Assembly: GCF_030542965.1 (NCBI RefSeq)
Contig: NZ_JAUAOA010000013.1
Location: forward strand, 24,547-88,546
Origin: Azotosporobacter soli
GTDB taxonomy: Bacteria; Bacillota; Negativicutes; SG130
Direction of reading: 5' to 3'
Length of the DNA stretch: 64,000 nucleotides
Below the pieces are notes generated by a model. The model was not told the DNA's origin and searched no databases. It was given only the letters and a program-made list of their open reading frames with translations. The translations under genes and the position numbers were made by a program. This document shows positions 1-7,256 of the stretch, in pieces; position 1 is the first letter of the stretch; each line of letters begins with the position of its first letter.

Positions 1-7
1 GGGAGAT

Positions 8-44
8 GTTTCAAGAGAGGTCTTGGAACACTCTCTTTTCTTTT
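8..44 (+). terminator. Possible intrinsic terminator of an upstream gene
   Basis: Two overlapping inverted repeats are visible: a stem of about 9 bp at 8-29 with one G-U pair, and AAGAGAG/CTCTCTT at 13-19/31-37. A T-rich stretch follows. It probably ends a gene that lies to the left of the window. Confidence 0.4.
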
Positions 45-51
45 ATCCGGA

Positions 52-80
52 TTGAGGAAGCGGCAAGAGCATGGTATAAT
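52..80 (+). promoter_or_regulatory. SigA-type promoter for the DUF192 gene
   Basis: TTGAGG at 52-57 and TATAAT at 75-80 are separated by 17 nt. A TG dinucleotide at 72-73 also gives an extended -10. The gene begins 65 nt after the -10. Confidence 0.7.
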
Positions 81-144
81 GAAATCAGAAAAATCTGACA
101 ATAAAGCGAAGTGAGTGTGTTTACAGCGAAAGGAGGCCGTCGAT

Positions 145-489
145 ATGCGCTTGTATAACCGGAGTCAAGGCCGGAAAGTAATCGCCCGGCAGTTGCATCT
201 TGCGGATACGTTCTGGAAACGACTGCAGCGGCTCATCGGCAAGGACGAATTGCTGCTCGATGAAGCGGTGCTGATCGTTCCTGCGAATTGCCTCAATACC
301 TATTTTCTCTCGCTGCCGGTCGATGTCGTCTTTCTCGATCAGGAGGGAAAAGTGGTCGGGATGCTGGAAAGCGTGATGCCGTGGCAGACTGTTTGCGAAA
401 AAAAGGCGCAGGCCGTGCTCGAATTGGCCGCAGGCGCGCTCTGCCGTCATGGCTGCCAAATCGGCGACCAACTGACTTGGGAAGCTTAA
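145..489 (+). CDS. DUF192 family protein
   Basis: Protein of 114 residues, the usual size for the DUF192 (PF02643) family, whose molecular function is not established. The family pattern is visible: an N-terminal L-A-x-T-F-x-x-R-x-x-G-L/I segment (residues about 16-30), the core NTYFLSLPVDVVFLD (about 53-67), and a C-terminal G-x-x-x-G-D-Q-L. No signal peptide or membrane segment is seen, so it is probably cytosolic here. An in-frame GTG exists at 115, but the ATG at 145 has AAAGGAGG ending 8 nt upstream and is the better start. It has its own promoter and appears to be monocistronic. Confidence 0.85.
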   Translation: MRLYNRSQGRKVIARQLHLADTFWKRLQRLIGKDELLLDEAVLIVPANCLNTYFLSLPVDVVFLDQEGKVVGMLESVMPWQTVCEKKAQAVLELAAGALCRHGCQIGDQLTWEA

Positions 490-508
490 AATAATCTTTG
501 CAGGAGTT

Positions 509-538
509 TTGGCAAAAAGCAAGAACACCTCTTATAAT
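509..538 (+). promoter_or_regulatory. SigA-type promoter for the GYF_2-AIM24 gene
   Basis: TTGGCA at 509-514 and TATAAT at 533-538 with an 18-nt spacer. The start codon is at 574. Confidence 0.65.
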
Positions 539-573
539 AACAACGATGTCTGTATTTGAGGAGGTCTATCCGG

Positions 574-1602
574 ATGCAATGGTATATCAGCTATGATGGA
601 AAACAATATGGGCCGATGGAACTGTCGAAAGCCCAGGAATATGCGCGCCAGAACAACAATGGTTTTGCCTGGCGGGAAGGGTTTGACGAGTGGAAACCGA
701 TTCCGCAAGTCTCCGAATTGGCCTTCCCTGGCGTATCCAACCTGCCCCCTGCAGCGACAGCGGCGCTGCGTACGGATGAGATAGATTACAAGATTATCGG
801 TACGGAAATGCAGTTTGTCGAAGTCGAACTCGATCGCGGCGAAAGTGCGGTCGCGGAAGCCGGTTCGATGATGTACAAAGATATGACGGTCGATCTTGAT
901 ACGATCTTCGGCGACGGCTCGAAGAGCAGCGGCAGCGGCGGCTTCATGGACAAGCTGCTCGGCGCGGGCAAACGGTTGCTGACCGGTGAGAGCCTTTTTA
1001 TGACCGTGTTTACGAACAACGGCCAAGGCAAAGCTAAGGTCGCTTTTGCCGCGCCGTATCCCGGCAATATCATTCCGGTCGATCTGAAAACGGTCGGCGG
1101 AACCTTGATCTGCCAAAAAGACGCTTTTCTCTGCGCGGCGCGCGGCGTATCGATCGGTATCTTCTTTCAGAAACGCATTCTTACCGGCCTTTTTGGCGGC
1201 GAGGGCTTCATCATGGAGAAACTTGACGGCGACGGCATGGTCTTCATGCATGCCGGCGGCACGATCGTCGAGCGCGAATTGCAGCCCGGCGAAGTGCTGC
1301 ATGTCGACACCGGCTGCATCGTGGCGTTTCAGCCGAGCGTAGAGTTTGACATCCAGCAGGTCGGCGGCATCAAGTCGGCGCTCTTCGGCGGCGAAGGCTT
1401 CTTCTTCGCGACGCTGCGCGGGCCGGGCAAGATCTGGCTGCAATCGCTGCCGTTTTCTCGACTGGCCGGACGGATTCTGGCCAATGCCAACCGCGGTACC
1501 AGCGCCGACGGCGGTCACGGCAGCAGTGCGCTGTTGGGCAGCGTGGGCACGATCGGCGCGCTTGGCGCGCTCGGCAGCATGTTTGAAGGCGACAGCGACT
1601 AA
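574..1602 (+). CDS. GYF_2 (DUF4339) plus TIGR00266/AIM24 family fusion protein
   Basis: Protein of 342 residues in two parts. Residues 1-50 match the GYF_2/DUF4339 module (WYISYDGKQYGPMEL at the start, then a W-x-x-G-x-x-x-W pattern), usually a peptide-binding domain. From about residue 68 to the end it is a TIGR00266/AIM24 beta-structure domain (starts DYKIIGTEMQFVEVEL, contains VEAGSMMYKD-like A-E-A-G-S-M-M). The biochemical role of the family is unknown; glycine-rich stretches near residues 110-125 and at the C-terminus suggest flexible linkers. The ATG at 574 was chosen because GAGGAGG lies 9 nt upstream; an upstream in-frame start at 556 has no such site. A dyad follows the gene at 1636-1666. 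Confidence 0.85.
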   Translation: MQWYISYDGKQYGPMELSKAQEYARQNNNGFAWREGFDEWKPIPQVSELAFPGVSNLPPAATAALRTDEIDYKIIGTEMQFVEVELDRGESAVAEAGSMMYKDMTVDLDTIFGDGSKSSGSGGFMDKLLGAGKRLLTGESLFMTVFTNNGQGKAKVAFAAPYPGNIIPVDLKTVGGTLICQKDAFLCAARGVSIGIFFQKRILTGLFGGEGFIMEKLDGDGMVFMHAGGTIVERELQPGEVLHVDTGCIVAFQPSVEFDIQQVGGIKSALFGGEGFFFATLRGPGKIWLQSLPFSRLAGRILANANRGTSADGGHGSSALLGSVGTIGALGALGSMFEGDSD

Positions 1603-1635
1603 ACAAACATTGCCGACGATTTGTATAAAGAATAT

Positions 1636-1666
1636 GCAGGATGTGAAACGTTTTTTCACATCCTGC
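1636..1666. terminator. Strong hairpin after the AIM24 gene, possible terminator
   Basis: A 13-bp perfect inverted repeat (GCAGGATGTGAAA with its complement) at 1636-1648/1654-1666 with a 5-nt loop. No clear T-tract follows, so it may be a terminator of unusual form or an mRNA 3' stabiliser. Confidence 0.5.
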
Positions 1667-1699
1667 ATTGCTATATTGCGATAAAAAGGGGGAGGTAGG

Positions 1700-2617
1700 A
1701 TGAACGCGTGCGGTATCATCGGTCTCGGTAGAATGGGGGCTGCCGCGGCAGCGCACTTGGTAGAGCAAGGGCATCGGGTAGTTGTCAGCGATTTGGCGCA
1801 GGACCAGGTCGCGGCGCTCGCGGCGAAGGGCGCGACGCCGACGGCATCGATTAAAGAGCTGGTGCGACTTTTGCCGCAGCCGCGCGTCGTTTGGCTGATG
1901 CTGCCGGCGGGTGAGGCGGTGGAAAGCGTCTGTTTTGCAGCGGGTCAGCTGTTTGACTGTCTGGCGGCGGGCGATATCGTCATCGACGGCGGCAATTCGT
2001 TTTACCGTGACGCCGTGCGGCGTGCGGCGCGCTTTGCGGAAAAAGACGTTTCTTATCTCGACTGCGGCAGCAGCGGCGGCTTGGAAGGCGCGCGCAGCGG
2101 CCTTTGTCTGATGCTCGGCGGCGAACGTAGCGCTTTTGAAGAGAGCGAATGGCTTTTCAAGGCTTTGAGCAGCCCGGCGGGCGACTACGCCTATATCGGG
2201 CCAAGCGGCAGCGGTCATTTCGTTAAGATGGTGCACAATGCGATCGAATACGGCATGCTGCAAGCGATCGGTGAAGGCTTTGAACTGCTTGAAGAAGGAC
2301 CGTACGATGTTAATATGGCGCAAGTAACGGCGCTGTGGAACAAAGGCAGCGTGATCCGCTCTTGGCTGATGGAACTGCTGCATGACGCGCTGGTCAAAGA
2401 TCCCGGCCTCGCGGGCATCGGCGGCGTTGTCGGCGGCGGCAGTACCGGCAGTTGGGCGATCGAAGAAGCATGGCGCGCAGGCGTGCCCTTTGCAACGATT
2501 GCGGCATCTTACGCCGCACGTTTGCAAACAAGGCAAAGCGAAGCCTTTTCCGGCAAAGTCGTAGCCGCGCTGCGCAACGAATTCGGCGGCCATCCCATTG
2601 TCCCGGCGAAAAAATAA
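1700..2617 (+). CDS. gnd: 6-phosphogluconate dehydrogenase, decarboxylating, short NAD-type
   Basis: Oxidative decarboxylation of 6-phosphogluconate to ribulose 5-phosphate in the pentose phosphate pathway. The protein has 305 residues, the length of the YqeC/GndA short form and not the about 470-residue NADP form. The N-terminal Rossmann motif GIIGLGRMGAAAA is followed by an acidic residue at the end of the second strand (VVVSDL), which favours NAD. Family residues visible are DGGNSFYRD (substrate), LDCGSSGG near residue 120 and HFVKMVHNAIEYG (catalytic Lys) near 175. The short C-terminal helical domain ends with GGHPI. GGGGGAGG precedes the ATG. The gene stands alone, ended by the terminator at 2624. 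Confidence 0.9.
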   Translation: MNACGIIGLGRMGAAAAAHLVEQGHRVVVSDLAQDQVAALAAKGATPTASIKELVRLLPQPRVVWLMLPAGEAVESVCFAAGQLFDCLAAGDIVIDGGNSFYRDAVRRAARFAEKDVSYLDCGSSGGLEGARSGLCLMLGGERSAFEESEWLFKALSSPAGDYAYIGPSGSGHFVKMVHNAIEYGMLQAIGEGFELLEEGPYDVNMAQVTALWNKGSVIRSWLMELLHDALVKDPGLAGIGGVVGGGSTGSWAIEEAWRAGVPFATIAASYAARLQTRQSEAFSGKVVAALRNEFGGHPIVPAKK

Positions 2618-2623
2618 GGACAT

Positions 2624-2667
2624 AAAAAGGAGCTGTCTCAAAATAAGATTTGAGACAGCTCCTTTTT
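2624..2667. terminator. Bidirectional intrinsic terminator
   Basis: A perfect 19-bp stem (2624-2642/2649-2667) with A-run and T-run flanks and a 6-nt loop. It sits between gnd and the convergent small gene at 2676-2813 and can serve both. Its core CTGTCTCAAAATAAGATT closely resembles the terminator at 63216-63259. Confidence 0.9.
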
Positions 2668-2675
2668 GGCTTGTT

Positions 2676-2813
2676 TTATTTACCCCGACCCGCTTTGCGC
2701 ATCGGCATTTGGCGGTTGGTGTTGGCGCCGGCCGGTTTCAGCGGCTTTTGGAAGGCTTTATTGTTTTCGGCGGCCTTCTTTTTCTTTTCGGCTAACAGAG
2801 CGGCTAAATCCAC
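2676..2813 (-). CDS. Small basic hypothetical protein, 45 residues
   Basis: A 46-codon reading frame on the minus strand starts with GTG at 2813 and stops with TAA at 2678-2676. GGGAGG lies about 8 nt before the GTG. The predicted peptide begins MDLAALLAEKKKKAAENN and continues with a Pro/Asn/Arg/Lys-rich tail ending RKAGRGK; it is strongly basic and looks like a small nucleic-acid- or ribosome-associated protein, but I do not recognise a family. It ends just before the bidirectional terminator at 2624-2667, which is the position expected for a real gene. It is below the size usually called as an ORF. Overlapping + strand frames here lack good ribosome binding sites. Confidence 0.6.
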   Translation of the reverse strand: MDLAALLAEKKKKAAENNKAFQKPLKPAGANTNRQMPMRKAGRGK

Positions 2814-3007
2814 GCGAAGTCCCTCCCTTTACATTGTTTATTAGCATAGTAGATTCGCCGTACATGCGCGGATATCCTGCCGGAAAAAGAAGAAGCTTTG
2901 CGGCTTTGCCGACGCTGCGCTACGAGAAGGCGGGCAGGATTTTACCGCGGGCGCGGCGAACATCAAAGAAACGAAGAGACGAATAGGAATGCGAAGGAGC
3001 TGTCGTT

Positions 3008-3643
3008 ATGCAGGGGCCAACGCCGCCGACCAAGCCGACGCCGCCAACGCCGCCGACGATGAACAGGCAGACAAGCGGAGAATCGACGGAAGCGCCGCCG
3101 GAAAAGAGCCAGGATGCGCAGACAAAACCGGCAGCGCCGCTAAAAGAACAGCAAACGAATAAAGCCGCTCAGGACAAGACGGTTCAGGATAAGGCTGCGC
3201 AGGGCAAAGAAGGCGGCGAGAAGACGCAAAAGAATACGCCGCTTGCTTCATATCCCGGGGATTCTGCGGCCAAGACGGAAGTTCCGACCGTACAGCCGGT
3301 TGCCGCAAAAGCAACCTCCGGCGGCATGGGTTTGTTCTCCGCCTTGCTGTTCGTTGTTGCGCTGACGGCCGTTCTCGCGACTTGGTGGCGCAGCAAGCGC
3401 AAGAAGAAAACGCTCCTGGCGCAGTCGCTGCAACAGGATGCGCCAGCGGAAAAAGGCGCGGCGCAAAACGCGCTCGAGATGATTGCCGCCTTGCAGAATC
3501 CGGCAACAGAGACAAAAGCGAAAGCGGCGTTATCATCCGCCAAAGCGCCCGAACCGCCAACTGCTGCCGCGTCGCCCAACAAAGGGGTGCAAGGGGAGGG
3601 CAAAGCGCCGCAGAGTACGAGTACCTTTGATTTTCGCGTCTGA
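3008..3643 (+). CDS. Hypothetical proline-rich single-pass membrane protein
   Basis: Protein of 211 residues that I cannot assign to a family. Residues 1-20 are Pro/Thr repeats (PTPPTKPTPPTPPT), residues 20-100 are hydrophilic and rich in Lys, Gln and Ala, and one hydrophobic segment lies at about 106-124 (LFSALLFVVALTAVLA). It is followed directly by a positive stop-transfer stretch RSKRKKK and an Ala/Lys/Pro-rich tail to residue 211. By the positive-inside rule the N-terminal Pro-rich part would be outside the membrane. There is no cleavable signal peptide. AAGGAG sits 8 nt before the ATG. Low-complexity composition makes paralogue detection unreliable; it could be an envelope-spanning or anchor protein. 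Confidence 0.65.
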   Translation: MQGPTPPTKPTPPTPPTMNRQTSGESTEAPPEKSQDAQTKPAAPLKEQQTNKAAQDKTVQDKAAQGKEGGEKTQKNTPLASYPGDSAAKTEVPTVQPVAAKATSGGMGLFSALLFVVALTAVLATWWRSKRKKKTLLAQSLQQDAPAEKGAAQNALEMIAALQNPATETKAKAALSSAKAPEPPTAAASPNKGVQGEGKAPQSTSTFDFRV

Positions 3644-3805
3644 GAAAGGCGGTGCCGCGTGCAGCGTCTTTTTTTCTGCCGATTTTACGCGAAAGATAAC
3701 GCGCAGCTCGCCGTGCTATAGCATGCAGCGGAAGTTTGATCTTCTGGCGCAACGCGAATGCCTGGAGTATAATAAGCAAAGAGAGCAAGACAAGGGGGAA
3801 CGCAG

Positions 3806-5305
3806 GTGCAACTGAAACAGAGCGATACGCCGCTCTTGTCGGCTATGCGACGGTATGTCGAAGATGGCGTGACGCCTTTTCACACGCCGGGCCATAAACA
3901 GGGCAAAGGCATGCATCCGCTATTGGAAGAGCTGATCGGCCGTCCGGCGCTGGAACTTGATCTGGCGCTGATGGAAGAGATGGATGATTTTTTTGAACCG
4001 TACGGCTGCATTAAAGAGGCGCAGGAACTGACCGCGGCGCTCTATGGCGCGGATCACAGCTTTTTTGTCATTAACGGTACGACCGGCGGAATTTACGCGA
4101 TGATTCTGGCGACGGTCGGACCGGGCGAGACAATCATCGTGCCGCGCAATGCACACCGCTCGATCATCGGCGGCATCGTATTGAGCGGCGCCACGCCGGT
4201 CTTCATCCAACCGGAAGTCGATCGGCAATTGGGTCTTGCGATGGGCGTGACGAAAGAAACCGTCGCGGCGGCGCTTACGACGCATCCGGAGGCCAAAGCG
4301 GTGCTGCTGATTAATCCGACGTATTATGGCGTGGCGACGGACTTGGCCGCGATCATTGAACTCGTGCATGAAGCGGGCATGGTCGCTTTGGTCGACGAGG
4401 CGCATGGACCACATCTGGCCTTCAGTGAGCATTTGCCGCTGCAGGCTTTGGATGCCGGAGCCGATATCTGCGCGCAAAGTACGCATAAGATCATCGGCGC
4501 ACTGACGCAAAGTTCACTCGTTCATTGTCGTGAGGGACGCATAAATGTAGAAAAACTGAAGACGATGCTGCAGCTGGTCCAGTCCACCAGCCCAAACTAT
4601 CTGATGCTGGCGTCGCTCGACGTCGCGCGTATGCAAATGGCGACGCAAGGGCGCGAACTGGTTGCGCGTTCGATCGAACTGGCGCAGTGGCTGCGGCGCG
4701 AAATCAACACGATTGCGGGGCTGTATTGTTTTGGTGCGGAAAAGATCGGTCAGCCCGGCTTTTATAGTTTCGATCCGACCAAGGTGACGGTCGCGGTGCG
4801 CGGCATCGGACTCAGCGGCGCGGAGGCGGAGCGCCTCCTGCGCCAGCGTTATAAGATGCAGGTCGAACTGTCGGATGCTGACAACATCCTCTTCCTAATC
4901 ACGCTTGGCGACAGCGAAAAGGATGTCCGCGCCTTGGCGGAAGCGCTGCGTGACCTGGCGCTATGCCAGTCAGAAAGACGGCCGCGGGAAAGCGAGGCAA
5001 GCTTGATGAGCGAAGCGTCCCTGCCGCCAGTTCCGGAACGCGTCCTCTCGCCGCGTGCGGCTCTGTTTGCGCAAACGAATAGCGTTCTGTTCGAAAAATC
5101 GGCCGGTGCGGTTTGTGCGGAGATCATCACGTTTTATCCGCCGGGAATTCCGGTCTTGTGTCCGGGCGAAAGGATCAGTCAGGAAATGATCGATTATTGC
5201 CGCCGTCTTCAAGCAGACGGCATGCATATCTCCGGTGCGGCGGATAAGAATCTTGCCTTGATCAAAGTGGTGCAAGAGGAAAAAGAAAGGCGGAATGAAG
5301 AATGA
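3806..5305 (+). CDS. Orn/Lys/Arg decarboxylase family PLP enzyme (YaaO-like)
   Basis: Fold-type I PLP enzyme of 499 residues of the short (about 480-500 residue) Orn/Lys/Arg decarboxylase group that lies beside tmk in Bacillus (yaaO). Features: TPFHTPGHKQGKG near residue 25, the glycine-rich loop NGTTGGIYAMI (about 92-102), the PLP aspartate in LVDEAHGPH (about 197) and the Schiff-base lysine K228 in STHKIIGALTQSS. A C-terminal decarboxylase domain begins near residue 395. The substrate (lysine, arginine or ornithine) cannot be read from sequence. The GTG start is preceded by AAGGGGG 7 nt upstream. Its stop overlaps the next start (ATGA), so the next two genes are probably translationally coupled. 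Confidence 0.85.
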   Translation: MQLKQSDTPLLSAMRRYVEDGVTPFHTPGHKQGKGMHPLLEELIGRPALELDLALMEEMDDFFEPYGCIKEAQELTAALYGADHSFFVINGTTGGIYAMILATVGPGETIIVPRNAHRSIIGGIVLSGATPVFIQPEVDRQLGLAMGVTKETVAAALTTHPEAKAVLLINPTYYGVATDLAAIIELVHEAGMVALVDEAHGPHLAFSEHLPLQALDAGADICAQSTHKIIGALTQSSLVHCREGRINVEKLKTMLQLVQSTSPNYLMLASLDVARMQMATQGRELVARSIELAQWLRREINTIAGLYCFGAEKIGQPGFYSFDPTKVTVAVRGIGLSGAEAERLLRQRYKMQVELSDADNILFLITLGDSEKDVRALAEALRDLALCQSERRPRESEASLMSEASLPPVPERVLSPRAALFAQTNSVLFEKSAGAVCAEIITFYPPGIPVLCPGERISQEMIDYCRRLQADGMHISGAADKNLALIKVVQEEKERRNEE

Positions 5306-5661
5306 TTAAATGTTATTTGGGCCTCGAATATGTTTCGCGCGGTATGATTAAGGCGAAGAAAGGTCTGATCGGCGAGATGCGCCGCTGCATGCGTGAACTG
5401 GCGCGCAGGAACAAATGCCTGCCGCGCGCCGAACGCCTGCATGGCCTGGAATTCTTGCTGCTTTCTGATGCGATCGCGATGTCCAGACATTTTACGAAAT
5501 GGGAAAACAAGGCGGAGTTCTATGCGAAGTGGGAAGCGGGCGTGCAACTTGACAAGCTGGCGATCATCAAAGAACGCTTGGCGTTGACGCAGGCGCAGGA
5601 GCTTACGCTGCAGCGATTTGAAAAATGGGCGGCGCATTTTAAGCAGGTTTGCCTGAAATGA
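5302..5661 (+). CDS. Conserved-looking hypothetical protein between yaaO-like and tmk
   Basis: Basic helical protein of 119 residues with no recognised family. It begins MIKCYLGLEYVSRG, has an Arg/Lys-rich helix (MRRCMRELARRNK, about residues 26-38), then a hydrophobic LEFLLLSDAIAMS and a charged C-terminal half. It overlaps the decarboxylase stop by 4 nt and its own stop overlaps the tmk start by 4 nt, so the three genes read as one coupled unit. In Bacillus tmk directly follows yaaO, so this gene is extra here. A role linked to thymidylate metabolism or to DNA replication is only a guess from position. Confidence 0.65.
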   Translation: MIKCYLGLEYVSRGMIKAKKGLIGEMRRCMRELARRNKCLPRAERLHGLEFLLLSDAIAMSRHFTKWENKAEFYAKWEAGVQLDKLAIIKERLALTQAQELTLQRFEKWAAHFKQVCLK

Positions 5662-6329
5662 AGGATAAAGGAACACTGATTATCATCGAAGCGGGCGACG
5701 GCTGCGGCAAGGCGACGCAGACGAAAAGGCTTTATGAGCGTCTTTTGGCCGAAGGGCGCAACGTAAGAACAATCACGTTTCCCGATTATGACAGTTCGTC
5801 GTCGGCGCTCATTAAGATGTACTTGCGCGGCGAATTCGGCGCGCAGGCGGAAGATGTGAATCCATATGCCGCATCGACGTTTTATGCGGTAGATCGCTAC
5901 GCCTCTTTTAAAAAAGACTGGGGCGAATTTTACCGGCAAGGCGGCATCATCATCGCCGACCGCTACACCACATCGAATATGGCGCACCAGGCGGTAAAAC
6001 TGCGCGACGCCGCAGAGCGCGATCAATTTCTCGATTGGCTGTGGGATTTGGAGTTTACCAAGTTCGGTTTGCCGGTGCCTGACAGCGTCATCTTTCTTGA
6101 CATGCCGCCGACTTGCAGTCTGGCGCTGCGTCAAGTGCGCGCAGAGAGTGAAGACCGCGCCGATATCCATGAACTGGATGAAGCGTATCTGGAGGCTTGT
6201 TACCGGGCGTACGGCCTGATTGCCGAAAAATACGACTGGCAGCGTGTTGCATGCGCAGAAAATGGTGCGGTGCGCAGTATCGAGGCGATTCACGCGGATG
6301 TCTACCGCTATGTAAAAGCGATATTGTAA
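5658..6329 (+). CDS. tmk: Thymidylate kinase
   Basis: dTMP + ATP to dTDP, an essential step of dTTP synthesis in the cytosol. The protein has 223 residues. The P-loop is EAGDGCGKATQT (about residues 12-23; the family usually has E-G-x-D-G-x-G-K-T-T-Q, so the last Thr is Ala here). The dTMP-site DR(Y) motif is seen as VDRYASF and ADRYTTSNMAHQ, and a lid-like R-x-x-x-E-D-R lies near residue 155. An in-frame TTG exists at 5649, but the ATG at 5658 overlaps the previous stop in an ATGA and is preferred. The gene is flanked downstream by a 387-nt gene-free, repeat-containing spacer. Confidence 0.9.
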   Translation: MKDKGTLIIIEAGDGCGKATQTKRLYERLLAEGRNVRTITFPDYDSSSSALIKMYLRGEFGAQAEDVNPYAASTFYAVDRYASFKKDWGEFYRQGGIIIADRYTTSNMAHQAVKLRDAAERDQFLDWLWDLEFTKFGLPVPDSVIFLDMPPTCSLALRQVRAESEDRADIHELDEAYLEACYRAYGLIAEKYDWQRVACAENGAVRSIEAIHADVYRYVKAIL

Positions 6330-6336
6330 ACGGGAA

Positions 6337-6362
6337 GGCCGTCTTGTTTTGGCAAGGCGGCC
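6337..6362 (+). repeat. Terminator-like hairpin, copy 1 of a local duplicate
   Basis: GGCCGTCTTG at 6337-6346 pairs with CAAGGCGGCC at 6353-6362. The same two arms recur at 6536-6561. No T-tract follows this copy, so it may be a partial copy or an mRNA end-stabilising hairpin after tmk. Confidence 0.7.
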
Positions 6363-6394
6363 GAGACTGTCGACAAAACGAAATCAAGTGGGAC

Positions 6395-6499
6395 GTTTTT
6401 ACACGAAGCGTCGAAGAAGGGAAGGCAGGAAGAGGTTTTAAATTCTTCTTCCTTTCTTTCCACCGAGCCGATACGATCGGCCCGCTTCGCTTCTTCGTG
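6395..6499. repeat. Decayed palindromic intergenic repeat (ACACGAAG family)
   Basis: GTTTTTACACGAAG then CGAAGAAGGGAAGG on the left and CTTCTTCGTG on the right form an imperfect dyad. The left arm resembles the element at 50445-50536. The rest of the 6330-6716 spacer contains only the two hairpins and no gene I can support. Confidence 0.5.
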
Positions 6500-6535
6500 C
6501 TATCGGATGTTGTTTTTAAAATTGTCTTCACTCTG

Positions 6536-6566
6536 GGCCGTCTTGCTCTGGCAAGGCGGCCTTTTT
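6536..6566 (+). terminator. Intrinsic terminator, copy 2 of the local hairpin duplicate
   Basis: The 10-bp stem GGCCGTCTTG/CAAGGCGGCC (one G-U pair) is followed by TTTTTCTTT. It probably ends the transcript from the yaaO-like gene through tmk. Confidence 0.85.
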
Positions 6567-6716
6567 CTTTGCGGCAATTAGTAAAGTATTTAAAGCCGAG
6601 CAAGCGTGCGTGCGCAGGAGGATTTAACGAATAAGCGGCGAATTTGCCAAAATAGAATGCTTAAAAGAGCGCGTAAGCGCGAACGATAAAATTCAGGATA
6701 GGGCAGAGGTGGCAGA

Positions 6717-7235
6717 ATGCTTCTTATTTTATTGGGTCCGAGTGGCTGCGGCAAGACGACATTAGAAACGAAACTGACCGAACGCGGCATTGTCCGCCTG
6801 CGTTCGCATACGACGCGTCCGCGTAAAAGCGGCGAAACGGATGATGCTTACTACTTTGTCAGACGGGACGAGTTTAAGAAAGCGCAGATCGTGGAGAGCG
6901 TTTTGTATAAGAACTTTTTCTTTGGCCTGAGCGCCAGTGAAGTGGAGAAGGCGGCGACGCAGGATTGCGTGGTCACGCTGGACTGGAACGGTGCGCAGCA
7001 GTTGAAGCGCTTATATCCGTTTGCGCTCACGGTCTTCATCGATGTGCCGATGTATCAACTGGAAAAACGCTTGACGGCTACGCTCGATAATGAGAGACGC
7101 AAAGAGATTCTCGAGCAGATAGAAACGGATTCGCGCTGTGCGACCGACTGCGATTATATCGTGCGCAATTTCGACGGGCAGCAGGAAGAGGCGCTCGAGG
7201 AATTGTTGAAAATCTTCGCCAACGGGAAAAAATAG
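6717..7235 (+). CDS. Guanylate-kinase-like P-loop protein
   Basis: Protein of 172 residues, somewhat shorter than guanylate kinase (about 190-205). It shows the P-loop GPSGCGKTT at residues 6-14, and then SHTTRPRKSGETDDAYYFV at about 29-47, the GMP-binding region of guanylate kinases. A hydrophobic strand VVTLDWNGAQQL (about 85-96) matches the G-V-x-V-x-x-I-D-x-x-G-A strand. The usual lid arginines are reduced to DNERRKEI. Either GMP/dGMP kinase activity or a divergent nucleotide-binding role is possible; a separate canonical gmk normally lies elsewhere. It occupies the place between tmk and yaaR where Bacillus carries yaaQ. The start is preceded by AGAGGTGG. Confidence 0.7.
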   Translation: MLLILLGPSGCGKTTLETKLTERGIVRLRSHTTRPRKSGETDDAYYFVRRDEFKKAQIVESVLYKNFFFGLSASEVEKAATQDCVVTLDWNGAQQLKRLYPFALTVFIDVPMYQLEKRLTATLDNERRKEILEQIETDSRCATDCDYIVRNFDGQQEEALEELLKIFANGKK

Positions 7236-7256
7236 CGATAATGGGAGATAACGGGC

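Noticed and set aside
532..2641. Long minus-strand frames opposite the AIM24 and gnd genes
   Set aside because: Composition is Arg/Ala-rich, no ribosome sites, and the + strand genes are certain.
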